Below, one piece after another: positions 1 to 10,200 of a DNA stretch of 64,000 bases. Under the pieces are notes generated by a model that saw only the letters and a program-made list of their open reading frames with translations, did not search any database and was not told where the DNA came from. A program made the translations under genes and the position numbers. How positions within the stretch are numbered: the stretch's first letter is position 1; every line of letters starts with the position of its first letter. Source of the stretch: Bemisia tabaci (Eukaryota > Arthropoda > Insecta > Hemiptera > Aleyrodidae); contig NC_092798.1 in assembly GCF_918797505.1 (NCBI RefSeq), positions 2,989,501 to 3,053,500 on the forward strand, given 5' to 3'.

Positions 1-117
1 AAAGAATCGATCATTAGGGTACTCAAGGTGTTCGTTGCGAACACTTTTTCATCGATACTTTTCCATAGGTTTAAACGGCAAATCAATCGATGTATCGTAA
101 AACACGCCACTCCACTG
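1..117. mobile_element. hAT-type MITE (CAGTGGCG family), cut by the window edge
   Basis: Right part of the family with the inner TTTTCCATAGGTTTAAA and TATCG blocks and the end CGCCACTCCACTG. Family copies elsewhere are 150-165 bp, have CAGTGGCGTGGCGTG ends and 8-bp TSDs. Confidence 0.7.
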
Positions 118-1415
118 GTGTGAGCCACGGTTGGCACATGCCCTTACGTGTCTCAAGACTCATCCCAGAGTCCACTTACGGCTGTTTTCCGCAACAGTCG
201 ACAGTCGACGTGACATCACTGGCTGTGACGTCACGCGTCACGTGATCGCATGCGCCCGTCGCGTAGTCACGGGACTCTCGCGGAGCGCGGAGGACAAGGA
301 TCCGACTTTTGTAGCGTGACGGGGGGGGGGGGGGGGGGGGGGGGAGGAGGCCAGGAGCCTGTTTCTTTAGGGCCCGCCGTGGAACCGGCACCCAAGCAGC
401 GATGTCGAATTAACCTGGTTAATCACTGATAAAGCCGATCATATTCCGCAATTAGGATCTACAGTTTCTGGCTCGTCCGTAAAAACACCTATGTGCACGG
501 AGAAACTAATAGAACGTGCGTTGTTTCCACACTCAGACGGAAATTGTAGTTCCTACTTGCAAAATGTAATCCGTACGATGTTGATTCATTTTATTGGTAA
601 TGACCCGTTTATTGAAAACGGAACGTCAAAAAATCGAATTTCTGAACGCCCTCCTCCCCGACGTTAGTTTAGTAGCCCTCCCCCTCCCCCTCCCCTCCCC
701 CCTCCCCTCCCCCCAGGAAAATACACGAGACTTCTCTCGACCAATCTTTCAAGAAAAAGCGAGGGAAAAGGACGAAGAAAAAATGAGGAAAGAAGAGGGA
801 AAGACGCTCAAATTTGGACGTATTTATGGCAAAAAGAACTCTGTCTCACGTAAACCCTATGCACATAGTTCCTTTCAGCATAAATATGTCCATTTGTTAA
901 TTATTCATGACGAAATTAACTCAAATTGTATATTAGTACATGTTTGAGAATTTTCGAACCCTTCGGACTTTTTTCCTTTTTTTCTAAATTCAAAAAATGT
1001 TAATTTGTAATCGATATCAAAGTCACGCTTCTTTCACTCTAAAAGAAATCCTTTCGACGAAAAATTGCCTCCCCCTCCTCCCGACAAACAGTTCGTAAAT
1101 TTAGAAATTTTTGATCATTCTTCCAAAGCACGTCGTAAAGGAAAAAAAGTCCTCTTTTTCCTACGTGCGATACACATTTCCCAGTTGAACCATCGACCCG
1201 AGCTTTCGCAGATCCAGCTCCGCCGCACAAAAAAACCCGACTCATTCCCCTCACCACGGCCATGTCCGAACGCTACGGCGACAATGACGCAACACCCATC
1301 CGCACCGAGGCGTGAGCGCCGCACACTAGACCGGTCACAGTAGAAGTCGGACAAAATCTGGAAATTTTGATAGCTTATAAATTTATTTTCGAAAATTTGA
1401 AACAAAGAGGGATTT
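118..1415. other. Gene-free stretch with homopolymers and one short TIR element
   Basis: Holds a G run at 320-344, CT-rich tracts near 680-715, and one short inverted pair (814-895) of the GGACGTATTT family. A TGACGTCACGCGTCACGTGA block near 226 contains a CRE-like palindrome. The small frames across it have no domain or codon support. Confidence 0.5.
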
Positions 1416-1540
1416 TTAAAACTTTTGAAAAATTTAAAAAACTCACGCTTTCACGTAATGATTATTTATCGATATTGATTTATTCGATAAATAATCATTA
1501 AGTGAAAGCGTGAGTTTTCTGAATTTTTCAAAAGTTTTAA
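1416..1540. mobile_element. 125-bp foldback element flanked by TTAA
   Basis: Arms of about 50 bp (TTTTGAAAAATTTAAAAAAC, CTCACGCTTTCACGTAATGA on the left) pair with the right side with few mismatches around a 5-10 base loop. TTAA is present at both outer ends (1416-1419 and 1537-1540), so a TTAA-target MITE is possible. Confidence 0.6.
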
Positions 1541-1724
1541 TACAACAGCTTTTACTGTTTACAAGAATTTCGATTGCTTTATTAAAAAAGAGGTATTAGT
1601 ATGGTTTTATTGGTTTTTTGTAAAGTTTACTCTAAGCAACACCCTTTGAAATGAAATTCGTGACGAAATTTGAAATCTTAGCTTAAAAAAGTGCAAGTCC
1701 GGCCTTTTCTATCAGTAACCCGAT

Positions 1725-2665
1725 GTCTAGAGATTCCCCGGAATTTCTAGGGATCTAGGGATTTTCCAGACATAATCTAGGGATTTTTTTTGACGAGGTA
1801 AAAGTAAGCAAATACGATTTTTTAACCTCAATTTTAGCTAAAATATTTTTTCATCTACATTTTGTAGGCCTTATGACAACACTATTTTCCTCGTTTTTAA
1901 GCCGGAACAGAGACAATTGCGTCACTCGATATACTTGACATTCAACAATAAAAAAACAATGATGAAAAATCAACGAATATTCTTTCATTTTATCGGTCTG
2001 TTTTAGCAATGCTTGGCACCGCTTTTAGAGAGCGGCAAAATTCAAACGAGCCAATCAGATTTCTTTATTGCAAATCGATATATCGAATGACGTCATGGTT
2101 CTACGTTAAAAATGGCGGTTTTTTGCAAAATCTAGGGATTTTTTGTGGATATTTGAGCAAATCTGGGGATTAAGAGATCTGTGGCGAAATCTAGGGATTC
2201 GTTGGGAAATCTAGGTATTTTTTGTCTTTCACTGTCCCTGCTTTTAGAGAGTGGCAAAATTCAAACGAGCCAATCAGATTTCAATATTGCAAATCGATAT
2301 ATCGAATGATGTCATGATTATACACGATAAATAGCGGTTTTTGACAAAATCTAGGGATTTTTTGGGGATATTTGAGCAAATCTGGGGATTTAGGGGTTTG
2401 TAGCGAAATCTAGGGATTTTTTGTCCGTCACTGACACTTCTTTTAAAGAGCGCTAAAATTCAAACGAGCCAATCAGATTTCAATATTGAATATACATCGA
2501 ATGACGTCATGATTCTACGTTAAAAATGGCGCTTTTTGGCAAAATCTAGGGATTTTTGAGTAAATCTGGGGATTTAGGGATTTTTAGCGAAATCTAGGGA
2601 TTTATAGCGAAATCCAGGGATTTATAGCGAAATCCAGGGATTTTTCTCTCACCCGCTAGGGATTT
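1725..2665. repeat. ~215-bp tandem satellite with nested TCTAGGGATTTT repeats
   Basis: Three aligned units start near 2022, 2238 and 2441 with GCTTTTAGAGAG, then AAATTCAAACGAGCCAATCA, then a CGATATATCGAATGACGTCA block. Each ends in several copies of a short AAATCTAGGGATTTTT unit. Less regular copies of the short unit extend left to about 1725. Confidence 0.8.
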
Positions 2666-2684
2666 AATATCGGATCACTGTCTT

Positions 2685-3110
2685 CTATGGGCTGGTTCCA
2701 CTGTGCGGCGATGAGGTGTCGGGGGGGGGGGGGGGGTCCGAAAAGCGCGCACGGTCCGGCAGCGCGGGCCGCGGCTCGGAGCCCGTCACCCGTGGATCGC
2801 GACTCCCCCCCCCCCCCCCGGTCCCCCGCACCCTACTCACGTGTGACGTCACGTGACCGGCACACCGACACGCTACCGCACGCTGCCCTGACGCGGCACG
2901 TTTCGCCGAGCAGTGCTCTTTCGTGAGTTGAGCAACCCACGACGACTGCGACACCGTCCGCGTGGCACGCCGAGCTTCATCGCGGATTCCCTCTCCATTC
3001 CGCGGCCTCCTTCCCCATTTGCACGCGTTTTCCGGACGATTTGGGGTGTTTTTTGGATGTAGCAAGGGTTTTTTTTTTTCGTATTGTGATTTGGCATTAT
3101 CGCCCCGCGA
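2685..3110. other. GC-rich CpG-dense block upstream of the MADF-BESS gene
   Basis: GC-rich with a G run (2719-2736), a C run (2807-2819) and GTGACGTCACGTGACC at 2845-2860. It may hold promoter elements of the gene 1.2 kb downstream; nothing fixes a start site. Open frames on both strands here are by-products of composition. Confidence 0.4.
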
Positions 3111-3960
3111 AAGAGCACCCTTGTGGAGGGAATTCAAGTAAATCTATCCACCTTGACTTCCTCGGATTCTGCTGTTAATTCCGACTGTTTCCCGCCAATT
3201 TTCACGCGTTTTCGAGCCAATTTTTAGGTATTTTGGCGACTCTCAAAGGGTTTTTTTCATTGTGTAAATTGGCATTTTCACCCCCCGAGAGAGCATCCTT
3301 GTGGAGGGAAATCAAGTACTTGTATCCACCATTTCTTCTTTGGATTCTAGAGTTCGTTCCGAGTGTTTCGCGCCAGTTTTTACGCGTTTTCAAGGCGATT
3401 TTTAGAGGATTTTTTTTTGCGAATTTCAGGTGTTTTTTTCGTAGCGTGACTCGGTATTTTCGCTCCACGAGTGAGTACCCTTGTGGAGGAAATTCAAGTG
3501 CTTCTATCCACCACAACTTCTACAGAGTTTGCTGTCTATTCCGAGTGTGTCGCGCCAATTTGTATGTGTTTTTGCGACATTTCCAGTGTTTTTTTCGTTG
3601 TGTGAATCGGTCGTTTTGCCACGGCGGAGAGCGTCTTGCAGTGTATTCTCTGTCTACCGCGCCTCCCTCTGAATCCGCTGTTATTCCGAGTGTTTCCCGC
3701 CAATTTCCACGCGTTTTCGAGCCAATTTTTACGTGCTTTTGCAACCTTGAGTGTTTTTTTTCATTTTGTGAATCGGTCGTTTCTCCACAGAAAAGAGCGC
3801 CTTGTTTAAAGTAGGTATGCACCCTCTGTTTACCACGACTCCTTCGGAATCCAATGTTTCTCTAGTGGACTTCAGACCGATTCTTGAGTGTTTATAACTA
3901 CATTTGAATCGTTTCTTTCTTTATGAGATTCGGTCGTTTCACTCCACGTGGACGTGCTTG
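2905..3960. repeat. Degenerate tandem array running into the MADF-BESS 5' region
   Basis: Six decaying units, marked by AGAGCACCCTTGTGGAGGG-like sequence at about 3112, 3290, 3472, 3628, 3794 and 3947, so spacing is 150-180 bp. Each also has CCGCCAATTTTNACGCGTTTT and a TTTTTTTTCNTTGTGTGAATCGG tract of similar order. Copies decay toward exon 1. Confidence 0.75.
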
Positions 3961-4150
3961 GGTGCACCTTGGAATCGCCAATTTTTCGGTCCGAATCAGT
4001 GAGAGAGGATCGTTTGCTTCGACGACCGCGGGTGTAGAAGAACTGGTCCTCGCTGGATTCGATTCGCGGCTACCGGAGGAGCTCGAAGGCTCCGGAACCG
4101 GTTTAGGAGTTGGCGCCGGTTCTTCATGTGAGGAGCTCGCGAGTGACGTC

Positions 4151-4280
4151 ATGGAGGAGCGACTCATCGGCGCAGTCCGCAAACGGATCTGTTTGTACGA
4201 TGTCCGAGATCCCGACTACCGAGTCAACGAGAAGAGACTCGCCGCGTGGGAGGAGATCGGCCAGGAACTTGGGGTCGGGG
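4151..4280 (+). CDS. MADF-BESS gene exon 1
   Basis: First coding exon, 43 codons plus one base. It encodes the first two helices of MADF, from MEERL to QELGVG. The donor is GTAAGT at 4281. The split codon (G + CG from exon 2) gives alanine. Its codons are GC-rich, unlike the AT-rich introns around it, as in the other two exons. Confidence 0.85.
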
Positions 4281-7200
4281 GTAAGTTTCCTCTCAAAACT
4301 AAAAATGGATTGGGCTTAGCAGAATGGAACCGAGCTTCTCAGCTATTGCCAAAAACTGGGCAGTTTAATTTTTTCTAAGAGAGCGTTTGTGCGGATTCCT
4401 TTGAAAATTTAAAGGAATTTGCCTCGTACTATGCAGAAAATTTACTGAAACTTGCAAAAAACCGCACAACCGTTCTTATGTCAAAAATTAAATTTTTTAG
4501 TTAAATTTGGACGTATTTCTACCAAACAGACCTGTGGAGGTGAGAAATATGGGGTGTGCTCGTTAGTTCTCTTTGCGTAAGAGTGAATGAGAATAATAAA
4601 GCGCCAGTGACGTCAGCGGTGACAGATTCGGGATCAGGGTCGACATGTGCGGCTCGTGCGGAGTCTTTAACTCATGAGCCCTGTCCACAACGCTCTCTTG
4701 CTATGCCCAAGGCTCATGAATCCCGCATTCAGTAGGCACATAGGTCTGTTTGATAGAATGTAATATCCCGCTTTTCCAATTCTTCAAAAGGAATCACGCC
4801 CTCTTTTACATTGTTTCTTATGCAGCTTTCTAGAGCACACCCCATATTTCTCACCTGCACAAAGTTCTGTTTGATAGAAATACGTCCATTTGGCAATAGC
4901 TGATGTTGCTTGGTATCTTTTTGCTTTACGCGGTCCAAATAATCGAAAGAATTACCAATTTTTCTAAGACAAGTGACAAGCATAGGCGATAATTGGACGT
5001 GAGTCTGTCAAACGGAACTATGTGCATTATGACGTGAGCCCTGTCATGCATATATTTTTATGGGTCTCAGGGCTCGTATCTGAGTGCACATAGTTCCGTT
5101 TGATAGAAATACGTCCAATTCGTCGTTCAACACGACGAAAGAACGTAACTCCATTCGAGAGTTGCAAAGTTAACCCGAACAGTTCAATTTTTTACATGAA
5201 TATACCTGTGCAATTTTCCCCTAAAATTTTAATGATTATAGCACGAGATCAGAAGAAAAATCAGAGAAATTTTTAGTTAGAATGACCAAGATTCTCCGAG
5301 TGAAAATGCAATTTGAGAGGGAAAATTTTGCAACATTGAAATGCAGTTACAATCTATCGTGAAGAGAACAAAAAATTGACCATCTATTTGTAGCAAAGGT
5401 TGATACAAACACCGATTTTAATTGAATCGCATCAAGTCATAGCAGTTTGAACCGAAAAGAAGAAGTTTGAAGTTTTATTCCCTCTTAAGTCTCAATATAA
5501 AGCTTAACGACTATTTTAATGTCCGAAATACTTTTTCTCAATTTTTAATTTTTAATCAGAGGAATCTCCAAGAAGGCTTCTAATAATTTTTTTTTCTGAA
5601 ATGCAACTTGGGACGTTCTTGTTGGATTTAGTCCAAATGCACTCAAAAATTTACGGTATCGCTTTTTTCAAGGCATTCTATGGATAAAATGATTTCAATT
5701 ACGATTATTGCTGCAGCACTATAAAATCACGAAACATTAAAGAAAAAATTCAAAAACTTTAGAAATCATTGAATTTGACACGGAAGAACCTTAAAATTTA
5801 AGAAACACACATCATATTTTCCTTTAATACATATTTGTTTTCATCAATTTAAATTAGAATAATCCATGTAGAGTGTGCAAACATTTCAAAATCATGAGTT
5901 GAGAATCGCTGACTTCGCGACTTTAAATATTAGAGCCCAACACAAAGCGGAGCGGCGTGGCGCCGTGGACAAAAATAAAAAATTCACAACTCGACAACTG
6001 ATTAATTTTTTTTTTTTTTTTGGCGTTTGTTATCTTCATGATATTCCTGACTCACAATAATGGTTCATTGTCAAATTTTTCGCTCAAAACCACTTCAAAT
6101 GTGGGTAGAAAGTGGGCTGGAAATGGTTCGAGAATCAATGGTCCATAAGAAACACACGGGAAATAGAAGTCAACTTCAAATAAAGATTTCTCGCTTGAAA
6201 CGCAAAATGTTCTGGGTGCTTGATATTTTCTTAATCCTCAGATATCCAACTTCAATTCTATCAAAGAGATCTTGCGACTTTTTGCGACTATCAGAGATAT
6301 TTGAAGTTAAATTTCGGGTGTTTCGCGTTGCTTTTACACTGTTAACATAGGGCTAATTCGAGGTTGCCAACTTGAAATGAACTTTTCTCAAAAAATCCCG
6401 AGATATAACAAAACCTACATGGATACTTCACGCATTGCGCAATGCTTGCAGTATCTCCTTAGGTTTGTAGGCGCCAATGCGCGTTTACCGCGCCGCAGCG
6501 TGCCACGGCGCCGCAAGCAACTATTTCACCACAGAGGTGTTGCACAGTATCATACGAAATTGAAGGCGCTCCAGCATATTAAGAGTGACAGGCATCCTTT
6601 AAGAGTACGGAGCTTCCCTCGCAAAATGAATCAAGATACTACGGTACGAGAAGAGAGCGGTAGTCCAAAGATCACTTAGTCCTAGCATCCGTATGTAATA
6701 ACGTTTAGCATTTCATTAGAGAAAAAGTGATTTGACTCAGGCAGAATCATTCTTGAATGTGCCGTCAGGAAAAATTTATTTTGAATGAAGAATAACATCG
6801 CCGAACGAAAGCAGATTTCTGCTTGATGTAAGTGACTTTTCTTCTTGTGTAAGCATCTATTCTTCTTTATACAAGCATTATTTAGCCAGATTTTAACCAC
6901 CCGAAGAACTTCTCTGACCAGAATATCCCACTTAGTGGGTCATTCAGCGTAGAGTACCTGTAATAATTAAGCGGCACGCCGCGCGCTGGCCCCTACAAAC
7001 CTAACAGGATACTTCACGCATTGCGCAATGCGTGAAGTATCCTGTTAGGTTTGTAGGCGCCTATGCGAATGTCTCGTTTGTTGCCCGCCACGCCGCGGAG
7101 TGAAGCACAGAGGTGTTGCACAACATCATACGAAATTGTAGGCGCTCCAGCATATTAAGAATGACAGGCATCCTATTACAGTACGCAGCTTTCCTCGCAA

Positions 7201-10200
7201 AATAAATCAATATACTATGGTACAAAAAGAGGGCGGTAATCCAAAAAACTCACTAAGTCCTAGCATCCGTATTTAATAGCGTTCAGCATAATTTTTGAAT
7301 TTCATTAGAGAAAAAGTGACTTGATTCAGACAGATACATTCTTGATGGTGCCGTCAGGAAGAATTTATTTTGAATCAAGAATAAAATCGCTGAATGAAAG
7401 CGGGTTTCTGCTTGATGTAAATGACTTTTTTTCTTGCATAAGCGTCTTTTATTCTTTATACAATCATCATTTTCTTCAATACTTCACAAGAAAACCTTCT
7501 CGGCGGTAAAATGCTTGAATTAAAGCACTTTATTCTCTAATGAAGTTCAAAAATCATGTTGAACATTATTTAATAAAGATACTAGGACTTAATACGTTTT
7601 TCGACTACCGCTCTCTTTTTGTAGTAGGCACTTGATTTAATTTGCAAGGGAGCTTCGTGCTTTTGAAAGATGCCATCAATCATGATACGTTGGGGTGCCT
7701 TCAAGCTCGTATGATACAGTGCAATACCTCGAGTTAGGTCAGGTTAACTCGTTAGGTTAACTCGTTAGGTTAATTCGTCGGCGCCGCGTCGTCGCAAAAT
7801 TATCGTACACAGGAAAAATCTCAGAGCCTTCAGCTGAGGCAAATCAAAAGGTTTTTTCCGGTTCAGGTATAACAAGATAGGAATTTCTTGAGAGATAATA
7901 AAGTTCTGTTGCAACAAAGAGTCGTAGAGAGTTTTAGTGAATTTTCCCTCGTAGAATTGACGCCCCGCGTTCCCCCATTTTTAGCAAGAGCCTCAATTAT
8001 ATATTATTCGTCGTTGGACTTGATAAACAGAAAAAAAAAAAAAAAAACAAACATGCGGACCCTCATTCTTCCGAGACATTACACATTTGTATCTAAGAAC
8101 TTCGTTAGCAATAGTCGTTTGTATGTACATGTGGACCAATTAGCTTTGGGTCTCAATTGGTACGTGGACCAAAACTCCCTTGCCGAAAAAACGCGTGGGC
8201 GTAAACAACTGGAAAAAACAGGCGCGCGCTCGGACAAAGAATCGTTGAAAAAATGTCCTTTAACCGTTTTGACACAATTTTACTAAGGAATCAATTAATT
8301 TTGAAGTCCATTTTAAAAAGAAAACTGAGAGCTACAAATTCAGTATACAACACAAGGGAAAGTCTTGTTGCTGTGTGAGGGTATGTGGGGGGGGGGTTGA
8401 TGGTGTGTTGTCGTAGTTTGCTTAAGATATTAATTAAAAATGGAAAGTATTGCTAAAATGAATTACATAGATAAGTTTCCCTATAGGGAGATTACCATGC
8501 AATACAGGTGATCTTTAAAATGTTGGTTGCTTTCAGGCCCTAAATTTCATGAACACGTTTAAGACTTTCAGAGTTAAGTAAAACATTGTGAAGTAATACC
8601 AATAATTTCTCTTAATCATGAAAAATCCATGCCATAATAAGACATGTAGAGGAAAGTTTCGAATTCATAGATGGAAATGAAGTTTTGGGATTTCGGTCGG
8701 AGCAAAGTCGTTGGAGTCTCTACAGTGCATTTTTCAAGCACTCGGAACGCTAAACGTGCCAGAGATTTGGACCCTGTAAACCGTTTTTGGATGCATTTTC
8801 GTCGTATTTTTCTTTTGCTTCAAGAGTATTGTGGTGTTGGCGCTTCGGTCGTGGGAAGTTTAGGCTAAACTTCCCGCCAAGAATAAACATTTGTGGCGCG
8901 GGATATTTTATTTTCCATTTACACTTACTTTATTCTTCAATTTATGTTGAAAAGATTTTTTGGGATCACCAATGAAATGACCAATAAATACAGCTCTCCA
9001 TCAGTAACAAAATTAATTGAAGAGCTAAGAAATTGTTCAACGTTTATTATACGGTTGATTTTAACTCGCCTTCAGCTGCGTCCGCAGCAATTGTTGTTAC
9101 GAATATGTTGTGCGAGCTGATCTTCGCTCATTACATACTTAACTCTCTGAAGGCGTTTAATGTGCGAAAGTAGAGCACCCTGTTGGAGAACAACACAAGT
9201 AAGATTGAATGGACCGCTCAATCCGTGCTTCGTTTGTTCTCCGACATATTGCGCTACTTGTCCACAAAAAACGCCTTCAGAGAGTCTAGTATGTAATGAA
9301 CTAAAATCAGCACGCACAACATATTCGTAGCAACAATTGCTGTAAACGCAGCTGAAGGCGAATTGATCAGTTAGAAAAAACAAAAAAAAAAGTATGAAAG
9401 GAAGTCTGCATGTAACGAGAGGGTGTTTATTCGATCGGGATGAATCGAACGAAATATAAAACCGTGGATCGATCAACACCGATTCAATGGCCAAATAAAT
9501 TGAAATGCGGATCAAAATCAGTAGAAAACTTTCATTTACTATGAAAATTTCAAATTGCAATATCTAGAAATTAGGATCAGCCCAGATTTTGATTTTCCGC
9601 GATTTTAAGTCCACATGTACCATAGACTCATCCCGAGCTAACTGTTTTTGGGTACATTTTTGTCGCATTTTTGTTTGCTTGAAAACCACCGTGTAGGGTG
9701 TGGTGAATCCCCGAAACTGAAAGTTCCCACCTGTCACCAATAGGCCCTTTCTTTATCTCTGAGTAGGGAGAGTATAATCCACTGCGCCTTGTGGAGGGCT
9801 CAAGGGCCCAAAAATGGCAGCGCTTTAGTTTGAATTTTGAGGATTGGAGAGGGGGAGGGGTCATTGCCAACTTTTGACGGTTGTCACCAACCATATTTGC
9901 TGATAACCTTACTTGGTTTTCCTAGAAAATAGCAGACGATCAGTTGTAAAACTATGTAAATATGGCGTAATAATGCATTCAAGTAAAGTCCTCGTTGCGA
10001 TATGCAAATAAAGCTACACTGAATAAAAATACTGGTAGAATTTACCATTCCTTCACGCTGCATTTCACACAGCGTGAATTCAAATTAAGTCGATTCTGCC
10101 AGAGAAATGGTTACTTGTACCAGTATATCGTGACGTTTACCTTTCTTCTGGCAGAATTCACTCTGAATTGACGCTGTGAGAAATACAGCGCGAAGGAATG

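Noticed and set aside
2685..3137. 150-codon minus-strand frame in GC-rich DNA
   Set aside because: Caused by C and G runs and low stop density; no domain and overlapping frames on both strands are equally open.
3233..3814. 193-codon plus-strand frame
   Set aside because: It lies wholly in the degenerate tandem array; unit lengths are not multiples of three and the peptide is the array read in shifting frames.
3923..4150. Upstream in-frame start for the MADF-BESS gene
   Set aside because: The 76 added residues show no family match and come from the tandem array; the ATG at 4151 has a better context.
7736..7775. TTAGG-containing repeats resembling insect telomere
   Set aside because: The unit is a 13-mer (GTTAGGTTAACTC), three copies only, not a TTAGG array.
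9072..9560. 162-codon minus-strand frame
   Set aside because: Crosses the 294-bp TIR element and its flank; no domain and no splice or codon support.
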